Counted from the first letter of the stretch, positions 48,576 through 57,854 are shown. The stretch: 64,000 nucleotides of DNA from Amorphoplanes friuliensis DSM 7358 (GCF_000494755.1 NC_022657.1:8400001-8464000); one strand, 5' to 3'. Numbers and translations are program-made. The notes: a model not told the origin generated them from the letters alone.

Positions 48576-49380
48576 GGTCCCGGACGGCCTTCGTGACCTC
48601 CGGTGTCACGTGCTGCCGGAGCTGTTCGGCGTCGACCAGCGTTCCCGGGCTCAGATCCGGGGCCGTGGCCGCGTGGAGGATCGGCCGGGCCGCTTCCGCC
48701 GCCGGACGCTGAACGCCCTGCTGGATCACGTCCCACATCGAGCGCATCGCGGGCGGCAGCATCCGGATCTCCATCGCGGCGGCGTTCGGGGTGGCGGCCG
48801 GGCCGGGATCGGCCACGACCAGCGTGATGCCGCGCTCGTGGAGATCGTCGGCGACGTCGAGCGCCCAGGACAGGTTCGCGAGCTTCGCGCGGCCCGTGAC
48901 GGCGAGTCCGTAGTGCTCACCGGGCACCTCGACGTCCGCGAAGTCCGGCACGGCGGCCATCATCGCGCTCGAGGTCACCTGCACGACCCGGCTGGGTGCG
49001 CCCGCCGCCAGCACGCCGGTCAGCGCGCTGGTCAGCAGGTACGGCGTCAGATGGTTGAGCACAAAACTGGCCTCGAGCCCGTCGGCGGTCTCCCAGCGGT
49101 GCGCGAACATGCCACCGGCGTTGTTGACCAGCAGGTGCAGCGGGCCCTCCTGCGCCAGCCGGGCGCCCAGGTCACGCACGGTTCCGAGCGAGGACAGGTC
49201 GGCAGCGAGGAAGCGCACCTCGGCGCCCGCGATCTCGTCCCGCAGGGTGCGGACTGCGGACGCCCCACGTGCCTCGTCGCGGGCGATGATCGTCACCGCG
49301 TACCCGGATCGGAGCAGGCCGCGGGCGGTCTCGAAGCCGATGCCGGCGCTGCCGGCGGTGATGATGGCCTGTGAAGTCAT
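48544..49380 (-). CDS. SDR with Thr in place of the catalytic Tyr
   Basis: A 278-residue retinol-dehydrogenase-like SDR. TAGSAGIGFETARGLL binds NAD(P), LLVNNAGGM and VVQVTSSAM follow. At the active site, where YxxxK (usually YgqSKLAN) is expected, the sequence is TGRAKLAN: Lys is kept but Tyr is Thr. Activity may be lost or changed. It is divergent from a LysR gene that probably controls it. Confidence 0.83.
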   Translation of the reverse strand: MTSQAIITAGSAGIGFETARGLLRSGYAVTIIARDEARGASAVRTLRDEIAGAEVRFLAADLSSLGTVRDLGARLAQEGPLHLLVNNAGGMFAHRWETADGLEASFVLNHLTPYLLTSALTGVLAAGAPSRVVQVTSSAMMAAVPDFADVEVPGEHYGLAVTGRAKLANLSWALDVADDLHERGITLVVADPGPAATPNAAAMEIRMLPPAMRSMWDVIQQGVQRPAAEAARPILHAATAPDLSPGTLVDAEQLRQHVTPEVTKAVRDLTERLLGPHA

Positions 49381-49477
49381 GCCCGGAATCGTGGGGTTCC
49401 GGCGGAGGCCGGGGTAGGCCGGGCGAGGCATGGTTGCGATGCCGCGACGGCATGGCAGATCGTGCAACAGTGGGCGG

Positions 49478-50338
49478 GTGAGCGACATCGACCTGCGCCA
49501 TCTGCGGTACCTGATCGCGGTGGCCGACGAGGGTGGGTTCACCCGTGCGGCCGAGCGGCTCGGGATGACCCAGCCGGCGCTGTCGCGGGCCGTGCGGGGC
49601 CTGGAGGACGAGGTCGGTGTCCCGCTGCTGATCCGCCTGCACCGCGGGGTGGAGCTGACCACCGCCGGCAAGGTGCTGGTCGAGGCGGCACGCGGCATCA
49701 CCACGGCGATGGAGACCGCTCTGCGCCGGTCGCGTCAGGCCGCCGAGGAGAGCACGCGGTTGCGGATCAGCGCGCGCGGCTGCGAGGTGGCCGCGGCGGA
49801 AGAGCTCAAGCGGGGCTGGGCCGAGCCGGTCGAGGTGCTCGTCACGGACCGGCGGTCGCAGAGCGACGTGCTGCGCGAGGGCGGCGCCGAGCTGGCGCTC
49901 ATCCGCGGACCGTTCGACGACCGCGGCCTGGACAGCGACGTGCTCTCCACCGAGCCACGGATCGTCCTGCTGCACGCCTCTCACCGCCTCGCGGACAGCG
50001 CCGTCATCGCCCGTGCGGACCTGTCACCGGACCCGGTTGTCGTCTGGTCGGGCAGCGGCCGGCAGGAGCGTGACTACTGGCTGGGCATCGACTCCGGCCA
50101 CCGTGACGTGATCGTGGGGCCGGAGGTCGACGACGTCCTGCAGATGCTGGCCCGGGTGCGGCTGGGCGAGGCCATCGCCTTCGCACCGCTGGCCATGCTG
50201 CGACTGCTGACCCTGCCCGATGACGTGCGGACGGTGCCGGTCGACGGCCTGACCGACACCGAGATCCGGATCGTCTGGGTCCAGGAGGAGACCTCCCCGG
50301 CCATCGCCCGCTTCGTCCGGTACGCGGTGAGGAGCTAG
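49478..50338 (+). CDS. LysR-family transcriptional regulator
   Basis: A 286-residue LTTR: helix-turn-helix at 15-35 (FTRAAERLGMTQPALSRAVR), LTTAGKVLVEAA, then the effector domain. GTG 49478 is set by the family start DLRHLRYLIAVADEG. Divergent from the SDR gene by 97 bp, the usual arrangement for regulator and target. Effector unknown. Confidence 0.88.
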   Translation: MSDIDLRHLRYLIAVADEGGFTRAAERLGMTQPALSRAVRGLEDEVGVPLLIRLHRGVELTTAGKVLVEAARGITTAMETALRRSRQAAEESTRLRISARGCEVAAAEELKRGWAEPVEVLVTDRRSQSDVLREGGAELALIRGPFDDRGLDSDVLSTEPRIVLLHASHRLADSAVIARADLSPDPVVVWSGSGRQERDYWLGIDSGHRDVIVGPEVDDVLQMLARVRLGEAIAFAPLAMLRLLTLPDDVRTVPVDGLTDTEIRIVWVQEETSPAIARFVRYAVRS

Positions 50339-50799
50339 CGGCGCACCACGCGGCGCGGCTTGGTGGTCTTGGCCCGGGCGAAGGCCTGCAGCGACCGGGA
50401 GCGGTAGTCGCGCCCGAGCATCGTGGCGACCCAGTAGCCCAGGAGCGTGCCCACGATGGCGAAGCCGCCGTAGAGCCAGATCTGGGAGAAGAAGTTGCCG
50501 GCGCCCGCGGCGAACGGCGTGTCACCGCTGATGAACGGGCCGATCAGGATGGTCAGCAGCATGCCGCCGATCGCCGACGCGGCCAGCTCGGGCAGCCACG
50601 AGCTGGGCGGCACCCGCTGTGCGCGGATGAACGCGACAACCGCGAGCACCACGCCGATGACCGCGAACATGATGATCGAGACGGTGTTCTGCGCCGAGTC
50701 GTTGTCGGCAAAACCGATGCGGATCACCACCCGGGCGACCACGTTGATCGCGAACAGAGCGGCTGCCAGCACCGCGATCGGCACCCAACGCTGCCTCAT
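50335..50799 (-). CDS. Four-helix membrane protein of unknown function
   Basis: A 154-residue protein with four hydrophobic segments (VPIAVLAAALFAINVVARVV; VSIIMFAVIGVVLAVVAFI; AASAIGGMLLTILIGPFI; IWLYGGFAIVGTLLGYWVA) and a basic C-terminus. No family recognised. It starts 19 bp after the VanW gene stop and is likely in the same unit. Confidence 0.72.
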   Translation of the reverse strand: MRQRWVPIAVLAAALFAINVVARVVIRIGFADNDSAQNTVSIIMFAVIGVVLAVVAFIRAQRVPPSSWLPELAASAIGGMLLTILIGPFISGDTPFAAGAGNFFSQIWLYGGFAIVGTLLGYWVATMLGRDYRSRSLQAFARAKTTKPRRVVRR

Positions 50800-50818
50800 G
50801 ACGTCCTCCCCGGACGGG

Positions 50819-52507
50819 CTACGGCTTCGCGCCGCAAATGAACCGTGGCTCGGGATCGTAGCGCCAGGTGAACTTCTCGCGCTCGACCTCTTTGCCATCC
50901 TTGCGGATGACGCGCCATGCGTCCTGGGTGAAACCTGGGAGTCCGCTGCTTGTTATGCACTTCGGGCCGGGCTCGCGGTAGACGGTCGGCGGCGACGTGA
51001 TGTTGCGGCGTGGGCTGCGTACGGTCTTGACGCTGTCGTAGACCTTGGTGCTCCACATCGTCACGGACACCGACTTGCTGGTGTACGACGTGTCGATGTA
51101 GATGCCGTACGGCGTGGTGTTCTTGAACTTCAGATCGAGCGTCGGGTAGAAGATCGTCGACTCGATGACGGCCGGATAGCGCGAGAAGTAGAACGAGTGC
51201 GGCTTGTGCTCGACGTCCTCGAGACCGGCGTAGTAGGCGGCGTTGAAGAGTGTCGTCGTGAACTGTGAGGCACCGCCGCCGACACCCGGCTCGAGTTTGC
51301 CGCCGACGATGACCGGCGCGTCCTTGTAACCGGCCGCGTAGTCGCGTTCGCCGGTGTGGTCGTTCAGGGAGAACGTCTCGCCGGGCCGGACGATCGCACC
51401 GTCGACGGCCCGGGCCACGGTCATGATGTTCTGGCTGCGGGGCGAGCTGCTGCCGCCGGTGAAGTAGGTCGTGAAGGCCGAGACCTTCTCCTTGACGCCC
51501 AGCTTGGCCAGCTCGGCGTCGGTCACGTTCGAGTGCTGGGAGCTCAGGGTCGCCTCGACGGACCGCGGCTCGGGGTTCGGCAGGACGGCGAGCAGGGCCG
51601 GCCCGAGCTTGGCCAGGTCGACCAGGTCACCCGGCTTTCCCGCCTCGATCTTCGGCTTCCCGCCGGACAGGACGATCTTTGCTTCCTCGGGGGCCTTCTC
51701 GACCTTGGCGAACTGCCGCGCGGCGGCCGCGTGCAGCTTCGGGCCGTCGACGGCCGGAGTGAGCTTGCCGTTGTCGTCGGAGCGGAAGACGAGGCCCTTG
51801 GCGATGGCCTTCGGGCTCAGCGTGAACGACTTCTTTCCGACGGTGACCTTGACCGGCGCCGCGACAGCCGGGGTGGCCAGATCCGCCACCAGGGCGTCGA
51901 CCTGCTCCTTCGTGGTTGCCGGCGGCTTGTCCACCAGCTCGACAGCGGCCGTGCCGCCGACCAGCCACGCCTCGCGGATCGCCGCGGCGGCACCGGGCAC
52001 GTCGAGGTTCCGGCCCACCTCCGGATAGGTGGGTTTCGGCTTCAGGCCCGCGTACACGAGGCCCGGTTTCCTGATCGTGATCTTGCTGGGGTCGAGCTGC
52101 TCGCGGAGCACCGCCTCCAGCTCGGCCTCGTCGAGCTCGATGACCGGCCGGACCGGCCGCTCGCCGAAGAACGCCGGGTTGCCCTTCATCGCCTTGCCGA
52201 CGGTGAGCTCCACGTCGAGCTTCAGGTTGATGTCGGCCGGCTCGACGGAGATCATCTCGCCCGCGAGATCCACGGCCACGGCGTCACCCGTACGCGGGCC
52301 CAGCGCGTCGGTCAGCGTGCGTTCGGCCTCGGAGCGGGACTGGCCGCCAAGATCGACGCCGAGGACGCGGGTGCCCCGGGGAACGTCACCGGTGTACGCC
52401 CAGGCGGCCACTCCGGCGCCCGCGACGAGCACGGCGGCGACCGTCGCCACCACGACGACCCGCGTGCGGTTGATCAAGGGCGGCGGGGCTGAATCGGAGG
52501 CGACCAC
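50819..52507 (-). CDS. VanW-family protein with peptidoglycan-binding-like domains
   Basis: A 562-residue protein from GTG 52507: one membrane helix (VVVVATVAAVLVAGAGVAAW), then extracytoplasmic repeats of the YoaR/PG_binding_4 type (VPRGTRVLGVDLGGQSRSEA and a second set), and a C-terminal VanW domain (GETFSLNDHTGERDYAAGYK; GVGGGASQFTTTLFNAAYYAG). Family members act at the cell wall; some have L,D-type crosslink or glycopeptide-related contexts, but the reaction is not established. Here no van genes are nearby. Confidence 0.87.
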   Translation of the reverse strand: MVASDSAPPPLINRTRVVVVATVAAVLVAGAGVAAWAYTGDVPRGTRVLGVDLGGQSRSEAERTLTDALGPRTGDAVAVDLAGEMISVEPADINLKLDVELTVGKAMKGNPAFFGERPVRPVIELDEAELEAVLREQLDPSKITIRKPGLVYAGLKPKPTYPEVGRNLDVPGAAAAIREAWLVGGTAAVELVDKPPATTKEQVDALVADLATPAVAAPVKVTVGKKSFTLSPKAIAKGLVFRSDDNGKLTPAVDGPKLHAAAARQFAKVEKAPEEAKIVLSGGKPKIEAGKPGDLVDLAKLGPALLAVLPNPEPRSVEATLSSQHSNVTDAELAKLGVKEKVSAFTTYFTGGSSSPRSQNIMTVARAVDGAIVRPGETFSLNDHTGERDYAAGYKDAPVIVGGKLEPGVGGGASQFTTTLFNAAYYAGLEDVEHKPHSFYFSRYPAVIESTIFYPTLDLKFKNTTPYGIYIDTSYTSKSVSVTMWSTKVYDSVKTVRSPRRNITSPPTVYREPGPKCITSSGLPGFTQDAWRVIRKDGKEVEREKFTWRYDPEPRFICGAKP

Positions 52508-52559
52508 GGCGCAAGTGTGCAGGCCGGGCGCGTGGGGCGACAAACGCCACGACCGGTCG

Positions 52560-53009
52560 TCACTGCTTTGTGACAGGCGGCCGCTTCAAGATCAGCCGGT
52601 ACATGTACACGGCGAAGGTGAGGCTGCCGACGAGGATCATCACGAGGGCGACCCAGTTGTCACCACTGATCAGATAGTCGCCCTCGGTGGTGCGGACGCC
52701 CGCGGCAAAGAACATGATCAACGTCCAGACGGCCCACGGCACGCCCAGCCCCCAGCGCCGGCCGACGGTCGTCACCGCGAACCACGACAGCGCGACGTTG
52801 GCCACGACGGTCGCGAGCACGGCCACGCCGATCGGGATGCCGCCGATCCGCAGCGGCGACAGGAACAGCTCCAGGAACGCCGTGAGAACCGCGGCGACCA
52901 CGGAGACGACGATCCCGCCCGTCCGGACCACGATTTCCAGCGCGCGGCTCGGCTCGCGCTGCGGCGGTGCCGGCTCGGCGGACGACGTGACGGGCGCCTC
53001 GATCGTCAT
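52560..53009 (-). CDS. Four-helix membrane protein downstream of mshB
   Basis: A 149-residue protein with an N-terminal polar Pro-rich stretch and four membrane segments (IVVSVVAAVLTAFLELFL; PIGVAVLATVVANVALSWF; VPWAVWTLIMFFAAGV; ALVMILVGSLTFAVYMYRL). Its ATG overlaps the mshB stop (ATGA). The mshB plus small membrane protein arrangement is common in actinomycetes; function unknown. Confidence 0.78.
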   Translation of the reverse strand: MTIEAPVTSSAEPAPPQREPSRALEIVVRTGGIVVSVVAAVLTAFLELFLSPLRIGGIPIGVAVLATVVANVALSWFAVTTVGRRWGLGVPWAVWTLIMFFAAGVRTTEGDYLISGDNWVALVMILVGSLTFAVYMYRLILKRPPVTKQ

Positions 53010-53884
53010 CGCCCGACCACGTTGCTGAACAGGTCGTCCTCCCACTTGTGCGGGCCGCTCACCTCGCCACGCTCGCCCTTGACCAGCGTGAAGTACTCGA
53101 CACCCATGAACTCGCCGCCGAAGTCCCCGGCGATGCCGTACAGCCAGGAGTTGTCCGGGATCTGGGTGGCGTGCGCGCGCATCGCCGCGACCTTCTGCTC
53201 GTAGAAGTCGGTGCCGTCGATCCGGGCCGCGATCTCGTCGTCCGGGTGCCCGAACGGCAGGTCCTCGACGTTCACCACGTCGGCGAAGGGGTTGTCGTCC
53301 ATCCCCTTGAACGCCTCCATGCCGCCCTCGAGCACACTGCGCGGCATCGCGGTCCAGTAGATCTTCTCGGGGCCGAAACCCTCGGCGTCGGCCAGCTCGG
53401 CCGCGCGCATCGCGACACGGTGCGCCTGGATGTGGTCCGGGTGGCCGTAGAAGCCGTTCTCGTCGTACGTGATCAGCACCTGCGGGCGTACCTCCCGCAT
53501 GATCTCCAGGCACTGCCGGGCCGCCTCCTCGAGGTCGGCCCCCCAGAAGGCCCGGGGATGGTTGTTGGTCTCCAGACCCATCATGCCGGAGTCGCGGTAG
53601 CGACCCGCACCACCGAGAAAACGGTGATCGGTGACGCCGAGCGCGGCGCAGGCACGCTCCAGCTCGACGATTCGCCAGCCCCCGAGCTGGTCGGCCTGCT
53701 TGGCCTCCAGCTGCTCCAGCGCGGGCACGTGGATCTCGCCCTCCTCGCCGAGTGTGCAGGTCACGAGGGTCACCGAGGCACCCTCGGCGGCATAGCGGGC
53801 CATGGTCGAGCCGGTGCCGGTGACCTCGTCGTCGGGGTGGGCGTGCACGAGCATGAGGCGGCGTGCAGGCAGCGCATTCGTCAC
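53006..53884 (-). CDS. mshB: Mycothiol-synthesis GlcNAc-inositol deacetylase
   Basis: Zinc deacetylase producing GlcN-Ins, second step of mycothiol biosynthesis. The 292-residue protein has the zinc motif LVHAHPDDEVTGTG near the start, YDENGFYGHPDHIQAHR in the middle, and MDDNPFADVVNVEDLPFGHP. GTG 53884. The last part WLYGIAGDFGGEFMGVEYF separates MshB from Mca by length and sequence in my judgement, though Mca is a possible alternative. Confidence 0.87.
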   Translation of the reverse strand: MTNALPARRLMLVHAHPDDEVTGTGSTMARYAAEGASVTLVTCTLGEEGEIHVPALEQLEAKQADQLGGWRIVELERACAALGVTDHRFLGGAGRYRDSGMMGLETNNHPRAFWGADLEEAARQCLEIMREVRPQVLITYDENGFYGHPDHIQAHRVAMRAAELADAEGFGPEKIYWTAMPRSVLEGGMEAFKGMDDNPFADVVNVEDLPFGHPDDEIAARIDGTDFYEQKVAAMRAHATQIPDNSWLYGIAGDFGGEFMGVEYFTLVKGERGEVSGPHKWEDDLFSNVVGR

Positions 53885-53960
53885 GCGCGCCACTCTACGC
53901 GCGACGACCCGCGGCCTCCGCGTGTGCGGTTTGCCGGGCGCGAGGGGCCTGTGATCAGCG

Positions 53961-55718
53961 ATGCTGGTCGGCGTGGAGTATCCCGAACTCGCCGACCGCA
54001 CCGGCCGGTTCCGCTTCGGCGCCCCGCACGCCCTGACGGTCGGTGACGACGGCGCGCGGGTCGCCTTCCTGCGCTCCGCCGGCCCGCGCGACCCGGCGGC
54101 GGCGCTGTGGGTCCTCGACGTCGCCACCGGGGCGCTCAGCCAGGTGGCGGCCGGGCCGGTCCCCGCGTACGCGGGCTCGGCGAACCTCGACGTGCTGGCC
54201 TGGGCCCACGACGGCCGCCTGTTCTCCTCTGTCGCGGGGCACATCGCCACCGCCGCGGAGGTCCTCGATCCCCGCCCTGACCCGGCCGGGCAGCACATCG
54301 GATATGTCACACCCGACGGCTCCCTGCGTGTTGTCAGCGGCTCCGACGACCAGCTGCTCGCCGGTGAGGCCGGCAGCGGCGTCTCCTGGGGTGTCCCGGA
54401 GCCCGTCGCCGCCGAGTTCGGGCGCGACCGCGGCTGGTGGTGGTCACCCGACGGCAGCCAGATCCTGGCCGTCCGCAGCACCGGTACGGCCCTGAGCCTG
54501 CACCTGCTCGACCTGCACGGCGGCTGGGTCGACGTCCACTGGGACCGCGAGACGTACCCGTACCTGGTCGGTGTGCGCTGGAGCGGCACCGGGAACGCCC
54601 TGATCACGGTGCTGCGGCGGACCCAGCAGCACGGCCTGGTGCTGTCCGTCGACCCGCGTACCGGCGAGACCCAGGTCCACGCCGAGCTGGCCGACGCACG
54701 CTGGGTCGAACCCGTACCCGGAACGCCCCGGCAGTTGCCCGACGGCCGGGTCCTCGTCGGCGGCGAGCTGGCCCACGACGGCTTCGACGCCCGCTGCCTC
54801 TTCGCCGACGGCAGCCTGATCACCCCGCCCGGCCTCTACGTCCGCCGCGTCGCCGGAGTGCTGCGCCGGCCCACCGGCGGCCCCGAGCTGATCATCGAAG
54901 GCACCGACGGCGAACCGTCCGAGCAGCACGTCTTCGCCGTCCGCACCGCGCTGGGCGGAGGCACCGCGAGCGCCCGCCGGCTCACGACCGAGCCCGGCTG
55001 GCACACCGCCACGCTCGGCGGTGACGTGCTGATCCTCGACCTCACCGTCACGCGCGGTGCAGCCAAGGTCTGCACCCTGCCGTCGCTGGCCGAGCCGCTG
55101 GTGTACCACCCCGAGCCGGTCCTGGAACGCGTCACCGACCGGCGGCTGCCGACCGGCGTCCTCTACCCCACCGGCCACTTCGACGGGACCAAACTCCCCG
55201 TCCTCCTCGAGCTCGGCGACGGGCCGGGCCACCAGCAGGTCGTCTCCGACCCGGCCCGCTGGCAGGAAAAACAATGGTGGGCCGACGCCGGCTTCCTCGT
55301 GGTCACCGTCGACACCCGGGGTACGCCCGGAGTCGCACCCAGCTTCGAGAAGGTCATCTACCGCCGGCTCGCCGACGTGGCCCTCACCGACCAGATCGAC
55401 GCGCTGCACGCCCTCACCGGCAAACACCCCGACCTGGACCTGACCCGCGTCGCCGTCCGCGGCACCGGCCTCGGCGGCTGGCTCGCGGCGGCCGCCGTCC
55501 AGCGCCGCGGTGACCTCTTCCGCTGCGGCATCGCCCGCGACCCGGTCACGGACTGGTCCGACCTGCCCCCCGCGTACGCCGAGCGCTACCTCGGCAGCCG
55601 CGCCGACAACTCCGACATCTACGAGCACCACCGCGTGGACGCCTCGGCGCCGACGCTGCTGATCTCCCCCGCCGGGGGCCTGTCCGAAGAACTCACCTAC
55701 GTGACCCGATTCGTGTGA
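53961..55718 (+). CDS. S9 (DPP-IV-like) peptidase homologue, truncated and lacking the catalytic Ser
   Basis: A 585-residue protein: an N-terminal beta-propeller (residues about 20-370) and the beginning of an alpha/beta-hydrolase domain (LPVLLELGDGPGHQQV; VVTVDTRGTPGVAPSFE). The nucleophile elbow reads RGTGLGGWLAAAA where G-x-S-x-G-G is expected, so Ser is Gly. The frame stops just after TLLISPAGGL, before the Asp and His regions, inside a tandem repeat. It should be inactive as a peptidase. Confidence 0.75.
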   Translation: MLVGVEYPELADRTGRFRFGAPHALTVGDDGARVAFLRSAGPRDPAAALWVLDVATGALSQVAAGPVPAYAGSANLDVLAWAHDGRLFSSVAGHIATAAEVLDPRPDPAGQHIGYVTPDGSLRVVSGSDDQLLAGEAGSGVSWGVPEPVAAEFGRDRGWWWSPDGSQILAVRSTGTALSLHLLDLHGGWVDVHWDRETYPYLVGVRWSGTGNALITVLRRTQQHGLVLSVDPRTGETQVHAELADARWVEPVPGTPRQLPDGRVLVGGELAHDGFDARCLFADGSLITPPGLYVRRVAGVLRRPTGGPELIIEGTDGEPSEQHVFAVRTALGGGTASARRLTTEPGWHTATLGGDVLILDLTVTRGAAKVCTLPSLAEPLVYHPEPVLERVTDRRLPTGVLYPTGHFDGTKLPVLLELGDGPGHQQVVSDPARWQEKQWWADAGFLVVTVDTRGTPGVAPSFEKVIYRRLADVALTDQIDALHALTGKHPDLDLTRVAVRGTGLGGWLAAAAVQRRGDLFRCGIARDPVTDWSDLPPAYAERYLGSRADNSDIYEHHRVDASAPTLLISPAGGLSEELTYVTRFV

Positions 55719-55784
55719 CCCGATCCGTGACCCGATCCGTGACCCGATCCTCGACCCGATCCGTGACCCGATTCGTGACCCGGG
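55701..55784. repeat. Seven 12-bp tandem repeats (GTGACCCGATCC) at a gene end
   Basis: Consecutive units GTGACCCGATTC, GTGTGACCCGATCC, GTGACCCGATCC, GTGACCCGATCC, TCGACCCGATCC, GTGACCCGATTC, GTGACCCGGGAG. The second unit has two extra bases (GT) that create the TGA stop of the S9 homologue; without them the frame would run on through the array. The Uma2 gene begins right after it. Confidence 0.9.
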
Positions 55785-55791
55785 AGTGTGC

Positions 55792-56310
55792 ATGACGTCA
55801 GCTCTGATCGGCCGCAGCCTGCCCATGGAAGCCCTGGCGACGACCGAGGCGGAATACCTCCAGCTCGGCGAGACCTCGGCCCGCACGGAGCTGTGGGACG
55901 GCGGCGTACTCACCTGTCCGCGAGACACACCGAGACACCAGCTGATCCTGAACGCCCTGGCCAACGCGTTGCGCGCGAACCGCACCGACCTGAACGTCAT
56001 CTCGGGCGTACCGGTCCGCCTCGGCCCGGGCCGCATCGCCGTCCCCGACCTGATCATCGCCGGCACGATCGACCTCGACCAGCCCCTGGTGGAGGCCTCC
56101 TCGGTCCGCCTGGTCTGCGAGATCACGTCCCCGGCCAGCATGACCGTGGACTGGACGCTCAAGATGCACGCGTACGCCCAGGCCCGCATCCCCTGCTACC
56201 TGGTCGCCGAACCCGAACGCGGCCTCCTGCACAGCAACATGCTCTCCGCCCAGGGCTACGTCGAACAATCCGTCATGCAACTCGTCCGAGTCACCGGCCT
56301 GAACCTCTAA
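55792..56310 (+). CDS. Uma2-family (DUF820) PD-(D/E)XK-like protein
   Basis: A 172-residue protein, ATG 55792 with GGGAG just upstream (in-frame GTG 55786 also possible). The nuclease-fold motif is complete: VPDLIIAG with Asp, RLVCEITSPAS with Glu, then DWTLKMHAYAQARIPCYLVAEP with the lysine. Uma2 genes are numerous in actinomycetes; cleavage target unknown. Overlaps the GGDEF gene by four bases. Confidence 0.83.
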   Translation: MTSALIGRSLPMEALATTEAEYLQLGETSARTELWDGGVLTCPRDTPRHQLILNALANALRANRTDLNVISGVPVRLGPGRIAVPDLIIAGTIDLDQPLVEASSVRLVCEITSPASMTVDWTLKMHAYAQARIPCYLVAEPERGLLHSNMLSAQGYVEQSVMQLVRVTGLNL

Positions 56311-57854
56311 GCGGCGGCCAGTTGGTTTCGGCCTGAGCGTTTGGCGGTGTAGAGGCGGGCGTCGGCGCGGTCGTAGAGGTCGCGGCCCTTCTCGCCGTCC
56401 TGGCAGGCGGCCAGGCCCATGCTCAGGGTGACGCGGAGGCCCAGGGCGATCGTGTTCCAGTCGCGGGCCAGGATGACGCGGCGGATGCGTTCGGCGATCT
56501 GCGCGGCCTCCGGCTCGCCGGTGCTCAGGAACATCGCGAACTCGTCGCCGCCGAAGCGGATCGCGACCTCGTCGTGGCGGCAGTGGGAGCGCAGGATCGA
56601 GGCGATCTCGCCGAGGACGCGGTCGCCGACGCCGTGGGAGAAGCGGTCGTTGATGTCCTTGAAGCGGTCCACGTCGATGAGCAGCAACGAGCCGCCGCCC
56701 TCGACGCTGTCCATGCGGCTGTCGAACATCCGGCGGTTGCCCAGGCCGGTCAGTGCGTCCGAGGTCGCGGCCAGATCGGCCGTCGTCCGCGCGGCCTCCA
56801 GTTCGACCCTCCGGTACGCCTGACGCAGCATCGTCCGCCGGTCGAGCCGCAGCTGCCAGAGGGCACCGACGTGGCTGCGCAGGGACTCCAGCACCGTCTG
56901 CATCGCCTCACCGGGGAACTCGAGTACGGCGGTGACTGCCAGCTCGTACCGGAAAAGGAGCCGCTGGGAGGCCAGGACCGAGAGCTCCTCGGCGGCGCGG
57001 AACTCGCGGCGGGCGGCCGCGAGGTCGCCGGTGGCCCGCAGGGACAGGCCGTGGGCGAGATGCAGCAGGCGTGCCTCGTGCTGCTGGCCGGAGTCGCGCA
57101 TCTTGAGCAGCAGCTCACCGACCAGGCGGAAGACGTCGTCGTGCCGGCCCGTCTTGGCGTAACCGACCGCCAGCGCGGACACGCCGATCGGGGAGTCGAG
57201 GCCCTTGTCGACCCAGAACTCCAGCAGGGCGACCGCCTTGTCGACGAGCGCGGACGCCTCCTCGATCCGGCCGACCTGCTCCAGCCGCAGGGCCCACTCC
57301 AGCCACATCTCGGCGTGCTCGAGCTCGGCGCCGGTGCGGTAGAGGTCGTCGGGTGAGTCGAACGAGTTCAGCGCCTTGTGCATGACCTCGTCGGCCAGCT
57401 CGAACAGGTCGGCCGAGCGGGCGGCGTTGCACAGCGAGGCCATCGCGGAGAAGTAGCGGATTCCCTTGTTCGGCGCGACGTCGAGCAGGTTCATGGCCCG
57501 GGCGACGTAGTGCAGGCCGTCGTCGATGCGGCCCAGGTGCATCAGCACCTCGGCGGTGTCGGCCATGATCTTGGCGTCGGTCGCCCGCGGGCCGGCCGGG
57601 CGGCTGACCAGCTCCTCGGCGATCGTGAGGGCCTCGTCGAGGCGGCCGAGGGCGCTCAGGGCGTACATGCGGCCCAGGCGGCTGACACGGCGGGTGCGGT
57701 GGTCGCCCAGGAGCAGCGTGACGGCTTCGGCCTCGTCGGCGGCGTTCAGCGTCTCGGTGTGGTGACCCCGGATCGTCAGGTCATGGACGTGCAGCGCCAG
57801 CGCGGCGTAGGGCCCGTACGGGGACACGGGCACCGGCAGGCGATTGGACTCCAC
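56307..57854 (-). CDS. TPR-GGDEF diguanylate cyclase
   Basis: A 515-residue soluble protein: residues 1 to about 340 are TPR-like helical repeats (LGRMYALSALGRLDEALTIA; LMHLGRIDDGLHYVARAMNL), then a GGDEF domain (SDALTGLGNRRMFDSRM; the intact active site FGGDEFAMFLS; late SMGLAACQDGE). It makes c-di-GMP, with the TPR part likely sensing a protein partner. No upstream inhibitory RxxD was confirmed. GTG/ATG at 57854. Confidence 0.88.
   Translation of the reverse strand: MESNRLPVPVSPYGPYAALALHVHDLTIRGHHTETLNAADEAEAVTLLLGDHRTRRVSRLGRMYALSALGRLDEALTIAEELVSRPAGPRATDAKIMADTAEVLMHLGRIDDGLHYVARAMNLLDVAPNKGIRYFSAMASLCNAARSADLFELADEVMHKALNSFDSPDDLYRTGAELEHAEMWLEWALRLEQVGRIEEASALVDKAVALLEFWVDKGLDSPIGVSALAVGYAKTGRHDDVFRLVGELLLKMRDSGQQHEARLLHLAHGLSLRATGDLAAARREFRAAEELSVLASQRLLFRYELAVTAVLEFPGEAMQTVLESLRSHVGALWQLRLDRRTMLRQAYRRVELEAARTTADLAATSDALTGLGNRRMFDSRMDSVEGGGSLLLIDVDRFKDINDRFSHGVGDRVLGEIASILRSHCRHDEVAIRFGGDEFAMFLSTGEPEAAQIAERIRRVILARDWNTIALGLRVTLSMGLAACQDGEKGRDLYDRADARLYTAKRSGRNQLAAA

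Noticed and set aside
55701..55784. CRISPR-like regular repeat
   Set aside because: Units are contiguous 12-mers without spacers and no cas genes are present; it is a simple tandem repeat.
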